The notes below the pieces were generated by a model. That model was given only the letters and a program-made list of their open reading frames with translations. It searched no databases and had not been told where the DNA came from. From Paguma larvata (taxonomy: Eukaryota; Chordata; Mammalia; Carnivora; Viverridae), in the NCBI GenBank assembly GCA_030068075.1, contig JAINVK010001445.1, forward strand, positions 1,178,001 to 1,242,000: DNA of 64,000 nt. The letters are read 5' to 3'. Below are positions 46,301 through 59,239 of this stretch, in pieces. How positions within the stretch are numbered: the first letter of the stretch is position 1; each line of letters starts with the position of its first letter. The translations under genes and the position numbers were made by a program.

Positions 46301-48745
46301 TTGTGTTATCTGTAGGTTTCATGGTTGTAGTGATGTCCTGGTCCTTTGTGTGCCTTGTAACACTTTAAACACAGAGTCCCTTTAGGTTCCTTTATAGGGC
46401 TGGTTTATTGGTGATGAATTTCTTTACTTTTTGTTTGTTTGGGAAAATCTTTATCTCTCCTTCTATTCTTAAAGAAAAGTTTACTGGATAAATGATTCTT
46501 GGCTACAAATTTTTCTAGTGTTCACATTGAAGATTTCCTACCATTCCTTTCTGGTCTGCCAAGTTTCAGTAGATAGGTTGGCTACTACCCTTACGTGTCT
46601 ACCTTTGTATGTTAAGACCCGTTTATCCCTAACTGCTTTCAGAATTCTCTCTTTATCTTTGTATTTTGCTAGTTTCAGGATGATATGTCATCCAGAAGAT
46701 CGATTTGAGTTAAATCTGAAGGGAATTCTCTGTACCTCTTGGATATCAATGTTTGTTTCCTTCCCCAGGCTGGGGAAGTTCTCATCAATGCTTTGTTCAA
46801 GTACACCTTCAGCCCATTTCATTCTTGTTTTTCTGGAACTTCTATGAGATGGATATTGTTTCGTTTCTTTAAATCACTTAGTTCTCTAATTCTCCCCTTG
46901 TGATCAAGCATGTTTTTTTTTTCCTTTTTCTCAGGCTCCTATTTTTCTAAAATTTATCTTCTGTTTCAGCTATTCTCCTCTCTACCTCTTCAGTCCTCAC
47001 CGTGACTGCCTTTAGCTTACTTTGTCCCTCATTTATAGCATTTTTTAAAATTCATCATGATTATTTTTTGGTTCCTTGATATGTGCAGCAATAGATTCTC
47101 TGCTGTCTTGTATGCTTTTTAGAAGTCTAGCAATTAATCTTATGACGATTATTCTAAATTCTTGTTCAGTTATATTGTCTATATATGTTTTGATCAATTA
47201 TTTACCTGTCATTTCTTTCTGGAATTTCTTTTGAGGAGAATTCTTCCGTTTTTTAATTTTGGCTAGTTTTCTGTCCCTTATGTGTTTTAAAAGCTTCTTA
47301 TATGCACTGTACCTGTGAGCACTACTATATTAAAGAGTCTTACAGTGTCTAAAGCCTGGACCTTCAGGAGGTATTATTTTGGAGAGTGTTACAGGCTTTC
47401 TGTCATTGTGACTTTAGTTACTTTATCTCTCTACTGGTAGTGATCTTTTGTACCCTCCACCAGGTGTGCTCTGATTTGTTCATTGAAATAGTTCTGGAAA
47501 GGAAAACAAACAAACAAACAGAAGATAAAAACATGCAAACACACACGCACACACAGATAGACACACACACACACACACACACAGCAAACAGAAACACCAT
47601 CTACTAGTAAACAACAGAATGGAGGCGGTGCTGATGGAAGAGGTCTTATCCCATAGATAGAAAGAAATTACAGGGGTGCGGGAAAAGAAAGAATGAAAAT
47701 TGACCAGAGAACTATATGGCTTAATCCAGTTAGAGAGAAAGGAAAATAAAGAAGGAGGTTTGGAACATGTATCAGGAGAATGGAACCAACAACCAGAGTA
47801 ACCAGACTAGATGAGGGAAGAGATAAGAAGGAGAAAATGAAAGAAGAATGTATCTATATGATAAGAACTGTCCTAGAATTAAACCAGTCAATGCAGCAGT
47901 GCAGGTCTGGAGGAAGGGCGCTCTGATTCCTCAGCATCTATCCCGCCTCAGTATATATGCTATTACCAGGTGAAGAGGGGCGTGGTTTGATGTAGACGGG
48001 TCCCACTTCCATGTGGACCCTGATGTCCTATCCCTGAAGCCCCACCTTGGTGGTAATGGGGAGAAAAATGGTGACACCCCAGTGTCTCCTCCACGGACCT
48101 AGTGACTCAAACTACTCTATTCCAGCCATCCTGCAGTGCCGCTGGTGCAAATTAGGTGGTCTGTCTCACTCTGCTGGCTCCTATTTCTGTCACTTGGCTG
48201 GGATTTAAACCCTCACTCCCAGTGCCCTGGTACTGGGGAAGTGCCACCCAATATGTGGTCTCTGACTGGCAGACACAGGCAGGCTTTGTCCAATAACACA
48301 GCACTCCAGGGAGGGGAATCACTTTCTCCTACTGTGGACTGGGCCTCTGAGCTAGCCACCAAGTCGGTGGTGGCTCTCCCCTCACCAGGTGTGCGATCTG
48401 GGCAGCTGGACCCAGTCCAGAGAAAGCCCCTCAGTTAGAGACCTAATCTTTTTCTGTCCAGTTCCAAAATTTTTATCTTGTCCAGGTATAGTCCTACGGT
48501 TTTCCAGCCTCTCTTTCTATTCCCTTTGTCTCTCCACAGAAGGAGATCCTTCCGCTCCATTCATTTTATCTCTCCCAGTTTACAATCAGGCACCTAGGGC
48601 CTGTAAGTTTGTCCTAGTGGGTCCATGAAAGTGTAACTGTTTTTTTTTTCCTCCCAGACTCTTGGGGTTCAAAGTCCTTTGGCTTCAATACTTCTTTGAG
48701 AAAAAAGGGAAGTTCGGATCCCCCTACTTATCCACGATATTGGCC
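43341..48745 (-). mobile_element. Near-complete antisense L1, copy B only
   Basis: About 5.4 kb read on the minus strand from the L1 5' end (a 'ggataagtagggggatccga' type start near 48740) through 5'UTR (to about 47300), ORF1 (about 47300-46400), ORF2 (about 46330-43440) and a short 3'UTR. Recognisable pieces: MKPTDNTMTVNPYLS (46086-46322, ORF2 start), [21 protein letters not shown] (45616-45873), [22 protein letters not shown] (45254-45538), [19 protein letters not shown] (43717-43995) and ...ISQSEKERYHM at the end. Many stops make it inactive. It appears nested in older antisense L1 (42246-43340 and 48746-49570). Confidence 0.9.
47537..47583. repeat. (AC)n microsatellite
   Basis: Interrupted AC repeat inside the antisense L1 5'UTR region. 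Confidence 0.93.
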
Positions 48746-49570
48746 CCTCCCCTTTATTTAGTGTCATTTTATTACTTTTTTTGTTGTTTCTGAAAATTTT
48801 CAGTGACCCTTTTTTGTTTCAGTCACTTTGCTCTCTCCTTTCCACTCTAAGATCCCCTTTAATATTTCTTGCAAACCTGGTTAAGTGTCAGAAACTCCTT
48901 TAGTTTTATTTGTCTGGGAAATTATCACTCTTTCAATTTGGAATGTTAGACGTGCTGGATAGAGTATTCTTGGCTGCAGCTTCTTCTGATTCAGCACAAA
49001 GAATATATCATGCCACTCCTTTCTGGTTTGCCAAGTTTCTGTTGAGAAATCTCCAGCTAGACTTTTTGGTCTTCCCTTGTAAGTTAAGGACTTCTTTTGT
49101 CTTGCTCCTTTCAAGACTTTTTGTGTATTCACTATATTTTGCAAATTTACTTACAGCATGTCATGGTGTTGGCCTACTCTTATTGATTTTAATTGGGATT
49201 CTCTGTGCCTCCTGGATTTAAACATCTATTACCTTTCCCAGATTAGAGAAGTTTTCAACTATTATTTCTTCATATAAGTTTTAGGACCCCCTTTCTCCTC
49301 TTATTCTTTGGGAACGTGTATAATACAAAAGTTATTAAGTTTGATAGAGTTACTGAGTTCCCTAAAACTATTCTCATGTTCCATAATACTTTCGCTCTTT
49401 TGATCAGCTTTCTTATTTTCCATAATTTTGTCTTCTATACCATTAATCCATTCCTCAGGTTATTCCATCCTGTTGTTCAGTGCATCAAACCTGTTTCCAA
49501 TCTCAGTTCCTGTATTCTTCATTTCTGATTGATATTATTTAACTCATATCTCTGTAATAAGGATTCCCCT
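48746..49570 (-). mobile_element. Old antisense L1, ORF1 region
   Basis: Minus-strand L1 sequence from the ORF1/ORF2 spacer ('aatatttcttgcaaacctgg' reversed) into ORF1. The frame at 48881-49144 (minus) contains GDFSTETWQTRKEWHDIFFVLN, the conserved ORF1 C-terminus. It ends at about 49575, where sense L1 sequence shared with copy A starts. Confidence 0.82.
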
Positions 49571-50352
49571 AAAGTCTTTTTTGCTTCTTTATTTTGTTTC
49601 TGTTTCTGTCCAAGTCCCCGAAATAGAAAGAGTATATTTTAATTATTACATAATACATATATATACAATTTATTTCATTTTAATTTTCTTTTCTTTTTTT
49701 CTATCAAGAGTCTCTTACCAAGCAAGCAAAAACACACCTAGGATCTAGTTTCCTTTATTTTTTTTAATTTAAAATTTTTTATTTTATTTTTATTTTCATA
49801 CAAAATGAGAAGATGAAGGATATCAACACAAAAGAAAGAAGATAAGGAAATGATGGAGAGAGATTTAAGTAAGATGTCTGAAGTAGAATTTAAAACAATT
49901 ATAAGTATTCTAGCTAGGCTTGAAAAAAAACATAGAAGACACTAGAAAATCCCTACTATAGTGAAAGAGTAACTAAAATCTAATTAGGCAGAAATTAAAA
50001 ATGCTATACTGATATGCAAAACTTAATGTTGCAGTACAACAAGGATGGATATTGAAAGCAAAGGAACAGATACAGAAGATAAACTTATGGAAAATAATGA
50101 AGCTGAAAAGAAGATGGTAATAAAGGTAACAGATCACAAAGGTAGACTTAGGGAAGTCAGTGAATTATTAAAATGGGATAATATTTCTGTCACATAATCC
50201 CAGAAGGTAAAAATAAAAAAGGACAGGGGAGAAGATTTAATGAACAAATTATATTTGAAAACATCCACAATCTGGGGAAGGACTCGGACATCAAAATCCA
50301 AAAAGTACAGAGAACTCCCATTAAATTCAACAAAAGTTGACCAATGCCAAGT

Positions 50353-50358
50353 CATTTC
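50353..50358. other. Empty integration site of the solo LTR
   Basis: A single CATTTC in uninterrupted L1 sequence, orthologous to the two CATTTC copies that flank the LTR in copy A. It shows that the LTR inserted after duplication. Confidence 0.93.
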
Positions 50359-50762
50359 ATGTATCAATTCACAAATTACAGTCATGGAAAGAATTCTGAA
50401 GGAAGCAAGGGAAAATAGTCCTTAACATACATGGAAACACAGATCAAGTTCATAACAAATATGTGTACAGAAACTTGGCAGGCAGAAGGGAATGGCAGAA
50501 TATATTCAACGTGCTGAATGGGGAAAAAATGTAGTCAAGAATACTAAATCCAGAAAGGCTATCATTCAGAACGGACAAACAAATACTAAGGAATTCACGA
50601 CCATTAAAACAGCCCTGGAGAAATGTTAACGAGAATTCTTAGACGGGAAAATAAAAGACCAAAACAACAAAATTATAAAGGAACAGAGAACACATCAGAA
50701 ACACCAATGTGATGGGTAAAACAGTGGCACTAAACTCATATCTTTCAATAAACACCCTAAAT

Positions 50763-50963
50763 TTTGGGGCTTCTGTGTGGCGCATTCGGTTAAGTATCCA
50801 ACCCTTGAACTTGGGTCAGGTCATAATCTCACAGTTTGTGAGTTCAAACTCCACATCATGGTGCAGAGCCACCTAGGGATTCTGGCTCTCCTACTCTCTG
50901 ACCCTCCCTCGCTTATGCCACTGCTCTCTCCTTCTCAAAAATAAATCAATAAAAACTTAAAAA
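50763..50963 (+). mobile_element. CAN-SINE in old L1, shared by both copies
   Basis: Counterpart of 11634-11833 with the same target repeat (50747-50762 and 50964-50979, one mismatch). Confidence 0.95.
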
Positions 50964-51848
50964 AATAAACACTCTAAATGTAAATGGGCTAAGTGCTTCA
51001 ATAAAAAGATATAGGGTATCGGAATGGTTTTAAAAAAATCTATCTGTATACAGGCTACAAGCGATACATTTTGGACCCAAAGACATCAGCAGATTGAAAG
51101 CTAGAACCATCTATCGTGATAATGGAGGTCAAAAGTAAGGCATAGTGGCCATGCTTATATAAGACAAGCTACATTTTAAACTAAAGATTATAACAAGAGA
51201 TGAATGAGGGAATTATATCATAATTAAGGGGTCTATCTATCAAGATCTAACAATTGTAAATATTTGTGCTCCCAACTTGGTAAAATCCAAATATATAAAT
51301 CAATTAATTACAAACAAACTAACAAACCTCATTGGCACTAATACAGTAATAGTATAGGACTTTAATACTTTACCTACAGCAATGGACATATCATCGAAGC
51401 ATAACATTAACAAGGAAACAAAGGCTTTGGATGACACACTGGACTGGATGAACTTAACAGATATGTTCAGAACATTTCATTTGAAAGCAGCAGAATACAC
51501 ATTCTTTTCGACTGCACACAGAACTTCAGAATAGATCACAGAATAGATCACATGCTGCATTACAAATCAGCACTCAACAAGTACAGAAAGATCAAGATCA
51601 CACCATGAACATGTATATTTTCAGACCACAAAACATGCTCTGAACGTTGAAGTCAACTATAAGAAAAAGACCACAAGTACATGGAGGCTAAGATACATCC
51701 TACTAAAGAAGAAATGGGTTAACCAATAGATTAAAGATAAAATGAAAAGCTACATGGAAGCAAATAAAAATGAAAACATGACCATCCCAAACCTGTGGGA
51801 TTCACCAAAGGAAGTCCTAAGAGTATACTGCAATAGAGGGCTACTTTA

Positions 51849-51962
51849 AAAAGCCCTATATATAAATATATAAATAAATAACAATAAATAAATAAATAAA
51901 TATATAATAAAATTATAATGATATAAAATAATAAATAGTAATAAAATAAATAATAAAAACTA
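51849..51962. repeat. A/T-rich (TAAA)n-like repeat
   Basis: Low-complexity run in the L1 ORF2 remnant, longer and arranged differently from 12838-12935. On the minus strand it gives a spurious Tyr/Leu/Ile-rich 197-codon frame (51731-52324). Confidence 0.88.
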
Positions 51963-53202
51963 GAGCATAAATCAATAATAAATAAACAAAACGAACAAAC
52001 AGAAACAGTAGAACAGATCAAGCAAGCTAAGAGATGGTTCTTTGAGAGAATTAATAAAACTGAGGAACCATTAACCAGATTTATTAAATAGAAAAGAGAA
52101 AGGACCCAAATAAATAAAATTATGAATGGAAGTGGAGAAATCACAACAAACATCACACAAATAAAATTATTAGATAATATTATGAAAAAATATATGCCAA
52201 CAGAATGGACGATCTGGATAGAAATGGATAGATTCCTAGAAACATACAAACTATCGAAAACATACAAACTGTCAAAACTGAAACAGTAAGAAATAGAAAG
52301 TTTGAAAATATCCATAACCACCAAAGAAAATGAAAAAGTAATAAAAAATCTCCCAACAAACTAAAGTCCAGGGTCAGATCCTCACACTTAAGAGAATTTC
52401 AAGCCAAAACTCAGATTAATCTGGATATAAAAAAATCTCAAAGAGATATTAGAAATTGAATTCAACAGTACATTTAAAGAAGTATTCACCATGACCAACT
52501 GTGAAGTATTTCTATATAATAATTTGATATATTATCTATAAGATATATTTGATATATTATCTATATATAATTTGATAAAGGACCTATATTATATATCTTA
52601 TCAAATTTAACACCCTTCCAAAAAAATAATCCAGTTATGAAATAATCAGAAAACATGAATAGACTTTTCTCCAAAGAAGACGTCCAGCTAGCTATCAGAC
52701 ACAAGAAAAGATGCTCAACATCACTCATCATCAGCGAAATACAAATCAAAACCTTGATGAGATATAACCTCACACCTCCCAGAATTGTGAAAATTAACAA
52801 CACAAGGAACAAGAGCTCTTAGCAAGGGTGCTAAGAAAGGGGAAACCTCTTACACTGTTGCTGGGAATGTCAAGTAGTACAACCATTCAGGAAAACAATG
52901 CAGAGCTTTCTCAAGTTAAAAATAGAAAACCCTATGACCCACCAATTGCACTGCTAGGTATTTACCAAAATGATACAAAAATATAGATTTAAAGGGGTTC
53001 ATACACTCCAGTGATTATAGCAGCATTATCACCAATAGCCAAACTATGGAGAGAACCCAAATGTCCATTGAAATGGATAAGGAAGATGTGGTATGTACAT
53101 ACAAAGGAATATGACATAGCCATCAAAAAGAATAAAATTTTGCAATCTGCCATGATATAGATGGAGCTACAGTGTATTATGCTAAGCAAAATAAGGGAGT
53201 CA

Positions 53203-53327
53203 GGGCACCTGGGTGGCTCAGTTGGTTAAGCATCCAACTCTGTATTTTGGCTTAGGTTGTGATTTCACAGTTCATGGTTTTGAAACTACATTGAGCTCTG
53301 TGCTGATAGCACAGAGCCTGTGAATGA

Positions 53328-53359
<32 letters not shown>

Positions 53360-53466
53360 GTAACCTCTCTCTCTCATTCTTTCTCTCTGTAAACTCTCTG
53401 TCCATAACCTCTCTCTCTCTCTTTCTCTCTAACCTCTCTCAAAAATAAATAAACATTAGGAAAAGG
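53203..53466 (+). mobile_element. CAN-SINE with expanded CT tract
   Basis: Head 'agggcacctgggtggctcagttgg', tail AAATAAATAAACATTAGG, and an unusually long (CT)n region at 53328-53440 with two internal 'gtaacctctctct' repeats. It sits in the L1 3' part that copy A has lost. Confidence 0.93.
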
Positions 53467-53790
53467 AATGTGAGTCAAAGAAAGACCAATACCATATGAT
53501 TTCACTCATATTTGATATTTAAGAAACAATAGAGATGAACATATGGGATGGGGAAAAAGAGAGGGGGAACTAATCATAAGAGGCTCTTAAAGTAAGTAAG
53601 TACAAACTTAGGGTTGGTGAAGCAAAGTGGGTGGAGAATGGTCTAGATGAGTGATAGCTATTAAGAGGGTCACTTGTTATGATGAGACTGTGTGTGGTAT
53701 ATAAGCAATGAATCACTGAATTCTACTTCTGAAAGCAATACTTCTCTGTATGTTAGCTAACCAGAATTCAAATAAAATTTTGAAAAAAAC

Positions 53791-55455
53791 CCAATTATTT
53801 TGATATTTTATTTTTTATATTATTATGAATGAGATTATTATCTTTATTTCTTTTTATTGTTAGTATGTAGAAATGCAACCAAATTTTGTATTTTGACTTT
53901 GTGCTCTGGAAGGTTACGGATTTTTTTATTAGTACTGTTTTTAGTGATGTCTTTTGAATTTTCTACATACAAGATTATGACATCAATAAACTGAAACGAT
54001 TTTACTTCTTTTCTGATTTTGGTAACTTTTACTTCTTTTCCTTATGTTCTTGCTTCTGTCTAGCACCTCTGGTACAATATTGAATAGAAGAGGTGAGACT
54101 GGGCCCATTTGGCTTCTTCCTGGTTTTAGAGGGAAAGCTTTAAATTTTTTTTATGTTTATTTATTTTTGAGAGACAGACTGTGAGTAGGGGAGAAGCAGA
54201 GAAAGAGGCAGACACAGAATCCAAAGCAGGCTCCAGGCTGAGCCGTCAGCACAGAGCCCAACGCGGGGCTCAAACCCACAAACTGTGAGATCATGACCTG
54301 AGCCGAAGTCGGAAGCTCAACCGACTGAGCCACCCAGATGCCCCAGAGGGAAAGCTTTAAATTTTCACTGTTGGGCAAGTTTGTTGGGAATTTATCATAT
54401 ACAGCCTTTATTATGTAGATATATCCTATTTCGTTAGTCAATTTATTATTGAGAGTTTTTACCATGAGTGTTTTTCGAATTTGTCAAATGTTTTACTACA
54501 TCTATTTGAGATTATTACATTAGTTGTTTTATTTTATTCCATTAATGTGATGTATTATATAGATTGATTTTTATATATGACATCATCCTTGAATAACAGA
54601 TATAAATCCCCCTTAATCATGTGGTGTGATCCTATTAATTAATATGCTGTTGAATTCAGTTTGGTAGTATCTTAATTGAGAATTTTCACATGCATATTCT
54701 TTAGGCATATTGGCCTGTATTTTTTTTTTTTTTGATTCTGATATTCTATTCTGGCTTTTTTTTATAAGGCAGTACCATTTTTCCAAAATTAGTTCGAAGT
54801 GTCTCCTCTGATTCAAATTTTTGGAAGAGTTGGAGAAAAAATAGGTATGAATTCTTTTTCAAATGATTAATACAACTGACCCATGAAATTAACTGATCCT
54901 TGACTTGTCTTTATGGGAAAGTTTTAGTTACTGATTCAATGTCCTTTGTTGTTACTGATCTGTTTTGTTTTTGTTTTGTTTTGTTTTGTTTGTTTTTCTT
55001 CATGGTTAAGATTTGGTAGGATGTATATTTTGAGGAATGTATCCCTTTTATGTATGTTATCCAATTTGCTAACATAATTTTTCATAGTTGTTTCTTATTG
55101 TATTTATGTATCTATTGTAATGCTTTCTCTTTAATGTATAATTTTATTTATTTGGGTCCTCTCTCTTTTTATCTTGGTAAATCTAGCTAAAGTTTACTCA
55201 ATTTTGTTTTTCTAATTATTTTTCCATTCTCAGTTTCAGTTATTTCTGCTTCGGTAATTGTTATTTTGTTTCTTCTGCGAAACTTACGCTTAGTTTTTTG
55301 TTAATTTGTTTTTCAAATTCTATGAGGTGTAAAGTTATATTGTACATTTAATATCTTCTTTTTAATATTTTTTTTTTATTTTTATTTTTTAAATGTGGTT
55401 TTGCTATGGTTTATAATTTTTTATGATGTTTTGATTTGAATTGTTTCAAGACATT
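53791..55455 (-). mobile_element. Old antisense L1, RT part of ORF2, copy B
   Basis: Counterpart of 13531-14850, extending further left (53791-53998) than in copy A. It holds a SINE at 54149-54344 and no inverted L1. Confidence 0.8.
54149..54344 (-). mobile_element. Young CAN-SINE, copy B only
   Basis: Near-consensus antisense SINE with a perfect 21-bp flanking repeat (54128-54148 and 54345-54365, starting AGAGGGAAAGC). Copy A has the single-copy site at about 13756-13776. Confidence 0.97.
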
Positions 55456-55469
55456 TCCTTTCCTTTTTT
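55456..55469. other. Empty integration site of the inverted L1
   Basis: A single TCCTTTCCTTTTTT where copy A has two copies flanking the 2.87-kb L1 (14865-17729). Confidence 0.94.
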
Positions 55470-56950
55470 GATTTCATCTTTAACCCATTGGTAATTCAAG
55501 AGTATGTTGTTAGGGGCGCCTGGGTGGCTCAGTCAGTTAAGCGGCCGACTTCAGCTCAGGTCATGATCTCGTGGTCTGTGAGTTTGAGCCCCGCGTCGGG
55601 CTCTGTGCTGACAGCTCAGAGCCTAGAGCCTGCTTCGGATTCTGTATTTCCCTCCCTCTCTGCCCTTCCCCTGCTCATACTCTGTCTCTATGTCTCTCAA
55701 AAATAAATAAACATTAAAAAAAAATTAAAAAAAGAGTATGTTGTTAAATTCGTTCGTATTTGTGAATTTTCCAGTTATCCTCTTTTGTTGGTTTACAGTT
55801 TCATACATTTGTGATAATTAATAACACTTGATGGAATAGCAATTAATTAAAATTTGCTGGGACTTTTCCTACAATGTAACATGTGACCTATCCTCGAGAT
55901 TGTTTGTTGTGCCCGTGGGAAGAATGGATGGATTTTCTTTTTAATGCTGGTTATGTCCACCTGGTTTAAATTTCAAATCCAATATTTACTCACTGATATT
56001 CCATCCATCATTGAAAGTGGAGTTTTGGAGGTCCCCACTATCATTGTATTTTTGTCTATTTCTTACATCATAGCTGTACATATTTGCTTCATATATTTAG
56101 TTACTGTGATGTTTGGTTCATATATATTTATAATTTTTATAGTTTGTTAAAATATTGATCTGTTTATCATCATTTAATGGTCTTGTCTATTGCTACAGTT
56201 TTTTACTTAAAGATTGTCTTGTCTGATATAAGCATAGCTAGCACTGATCTCTTTTGGTTTTTACTTATGTGAAATATATTTTTTCAGTGTTTTTATTTGA
56301 GCCTATGTATAACCTTAAAATTGAAATGAGTATCTTGTAGATAAAATATAGGTTGGTCTTTTTTTTTTCCACTTAGCTACTCTGTACATTTTTATTTTAT
56401 GACTTACTACTTTTAAAGCAATATTGATAATGATTTGAGGTAATTGTTGATAGGTAAAGATTTACTATTGCCATTTTGTTCATTGTTTCCTGGATTTTTT
56501 TTTCTTGTAGTTGCTTTGTTCCTCTTTTCCTCTCTTTCTGTCTGTTTTTCTGTTGTGAGTTCTTGATTTTCTGTAATGGTATACATTGATTCTGTTAACT
56601 TTACTTTATATGTATCTCATATATGTATTTGCTTTTTGGTTATTTTGAAGTCTTACATGAAATATATTATGATAGAAAAACATATTTTAAGCTGATAACC
56701 TAATTCTATCATCTTAATTCTATCATTTTACATTTTTACACTTTCTCCCACTTTTTTATGTTGGATGTTGCAATTCACATATTTTATACCATGTATCCAT
56801 TAGCAAATTATTGTAGTTAAGGTTATTTTAAATTATTTTTTTCTTTTAACCTTTATACTAGAGCTCAGTAGTTAACATGCAACCATATTACAATTATTAG
56901 AGTATTCTGAATCTGAACATATACACTTCATCATGAGTGTGCTGTACGTT
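55470..56950 (-). mobile_element. Old antisense L1, ORF2 upstream part, copy B
   Basis: Counterpart of 17744-19010, interrupted by the SINE at 55513-55731. Confidence 0.72.
55513..55731 (+). mobile_element. Young CAN-SINE, copy B only
   Basis: The SINE closest to felid consensus in the window, with a perfect 15-bp flanking repeat AAGAGTATGTTGTTA (55498-55512 and 55732-55746). The uninterrupted site in copy A is at about 17768-17782. Confidence 0.97.
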
Positions 56951-56958
56951 TTCACATA

Positions 56959-57081
56959 CAGTGAAACTTTGTGTTGTAACTTGGTCTGAGTGTTTCTCTA
57001 GATGCATAAACCGTTCTAATAAATTTTAACTTGATAAGCTAGCGATATATTACAATATCAGTTACTACTCATGATGCCAAG
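56959..57081. mobile_element. Left end of Tigger-like transposon, truncated
   Basis: Matches 19027-19145 of copy A from CAGTGAAACTTTGTGTTG. The rest of the element is gone, with SINE sequence joined at about 57082. Confidence 0.62.
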
Positions 57082-57205
57082 TGTACTGGCAGTATGGAGC
57101 CTGCGAGGCATTCTCTCCCGCTCTCTCTGTCTGTCTCCTGTTAACACATTCTCTTTCTCTCTTTCTGTCTCAAAATAAATAAATAAATATTAAAAAAAAA
57201 CAAAA
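57082..57205 (+). mobile_element. CAN-SINE right half
   Basis: Starts at 'gtactggcagtatggagcc' and keeps the AATAAATAAATAAATATT tail. Counterpart of the SINE at 20263-20440, whose left half is kept in copy A. Confidence 0.86.
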
Positions 57206-57602
57206 ATGGAACTCTCATATGATACAAAAATTGCACTTCTGAGTATTTGCTCAAAGATGAAAAATAAGGATTTATTTTTCACCCCAATATTTATAGCCGC
57301 ATTATCAACAATAGCCAAAATATGGAGAGAGGACAAATGTTCATCAACTGATGAATCGATAAAGTAGATTTGGTGTGTGCATGAAATATTACTCAGCTAT
57401 CAAATGAATTAAATCTTGCCATTTGTCATGACGTGGATGGAGTTAGAACATATTATACTAAACTAGATAATTCAGAGAAAAGCAAATACTGTACAATTTC
57501 ACTTATATGCAGTATTTAAGAAACAAAAGATGAAATATGGGGAGGGGCAAGGATAATAGAGGGAAACAAACCACAAGGGTCTCTTAACAGTAGAGAACAC
57601 TA
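57206..57602 (+). mobile_element. Old L1 ORF2 end/3'UTR fragment, copy B only
   Basis: Sense L1 sequence: 'ccaatatttatagccgcattatcaac', 'gccaaaatatggagag' and 'catcaactgatgaatcgataaa' are standard L1 ORF2 C-terminal sequence. It stops abruptly at the 5' end of the next L1. Copy A lost this piece. Confidence 0.85.
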
Positions 57603-59022
57603 TTTTTCAAATATGGTGGAGAAGTAGGGGTACCTGAAGTTCCCTCATTCCTCAAACATAGCACTGTTGAGGCCAAAGGACTTTGAATTCCAAGAGTGCA
57701 GAATGACAAAGATATATCAAGGGACCAACCGGACAACCTGATTGGCCATAGATGCATGATTGTGAACTGGGAGAGATGAAATGGCATAGACATGGATGGG
57801 AAGGATCTCCTTCTGGGTAGATACAAAGAGAAGAGAAGGAGAGGCTGGGGAAGTGTAGGACTGTATCTGGACTAGAGAAAAATCATGGACCTGTATGGAG
57901 AAAGATTTAATCTCTAGTACCAGGGCTCTCTGGACTGGGGATGACCGCCCAGTTTGTACACCTGGGGAAAAAAGGAGCCAGTCCTGGGCTCCATAACTAG
58001 GAATTATATAACCATTCAAAGGACAAAGTCTGCCTACACCTACCAGCAGAGGCCGTATGACCACGTGTGGAGTGGTACTTCCCTGGAACAGGGACACATG
58101 GAGTAGGACCCTCTAAGATATTGGGGTTAAAATCCCAACCCAGTGCCAGGGAGGTGTGGGAGTTGGCAGAACAGGACAAACCACCTCATTTGCACTTGTA
58201 GCACAGTGAGGATGACATGAACAGAGTGGTTTGGGACACCTGGTCCATGGAGGAGAGACTGGGGTGTCATCATTTTTCTCCCCATCATCAACAAGGTAAG
58301 ACTTCAGGGAATGGATGGCAGGCCCACAGTGGAGACAGGATCTGCCTACATCAAACAACTCCTCTCTAGGCTGGTAACTGTGTATCTACTACAGCAGGAT
58401 AGACACTGAATAACCAGACGGTCTCTCCCTCAGATCAGCGCTGCCACTGGTTCCAAGGCACACAGTATTTCCAGATTAATTCTTGGACAATTCTTATTAT
58501 ATATATATTTTTTCTTCCTTTTCTCCTTCTAATTTCTTCCCTCCTCTAGTCTACTTATTCTGGTTGTTGGTTTGTTTAAGCAGACATATTTAATCTGTTC
58601 TCTTTATATCTGTTCTATATCTCCTTTTTATTTACTCTCTGTCTCTTTTTGGTTAAGCCATAAATTATCTTTGCTTAATCAATTTACTTTTAATTTTCCC
58701 TGACACTGTAATTTCTCTCTTTGTATGGGCTAAGGCCTCTTCCACCAACAATGCCCCCACTCTGTTGTTTTGCTGTAGCTGGTGTTTTTTTTTTCTCTTT
58801 TGCTTGTTTGTTTGTTTTCTTATCCAGAGCTACTTCAAGGAACAAATCAAAGAACACCTGAGGAGTGTCCAAAATATCACTACAAGTAGGGAGATAAAGC
58901 AAGTAACGCATTCCACAAAACACCACCTGAAGGACCAGGCCCTGGACAGTATATGACCCTTCTTTAATACAGTAGTGCTCACTGGTGCAGGGTACATAAC
59001 AAGCTTTTAAAACACATAAGGG

Positions 59023-59239
59023 GGGCACCTGGGTGGCTCAGTTGGTTAAGTGTCTGACTTCAGTTCAGGTCATGATCTCACAGTCTTTGAGTTCAGGCGC
59101 ACGTCAGACTCTAAACTGACAGCTCAGAGCCTGGATCCTGCTTCGAATTCTGTGTCTCCCTCTCTCTCTCTGCCCCTCCCCCGCTCAAGCTTTGTCTCTC
59201 CTGCTCTCAAAAATACATAAAACATTAAAAAAAATTTTT
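59023..59239 (+). mobile_element. CAN-SINE in L1 5'UTR, copy B only
   Basis: Flanked by 12-bp repeats AACACATAAGGG and AACACAGAAGGG (59011-59022 and 59240-59251, one mismatch). Copy A is uninterrupted at about 20766-20778. Confidence 0.95.

Larger units (their letters stand above)
49580..53790 (+). mobile_element. Old sense L1, copy B
   Basis: Counterpart of 9595-13520 but without the solo LTR and with its 3' part kept: ORF1 from about 49805, ORF2 from about 50745, a likely internal loss near 52500, the ORF2 C-terminus (52590-53200), then 3'UTR to a short A-rich tail near 53790. Fully degenerate. Confidence 0.87.

Noticed and set aside
47386..48640. Frames of 73-103 residues in GC-richer sequence
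   Set aside because: This is L1 5'UTR read antisense. Similar sequence in sense occurs at 57603-58690.
51731..52324. 197-residue hydrophobic minus-strand frame resembling a membrane protein
   Set aside because: It is the reverse of L1 ORF2 sequence plus an A/T-rich simple repeat, so its Ile/Leu/Tyr richness is a composition artefact.
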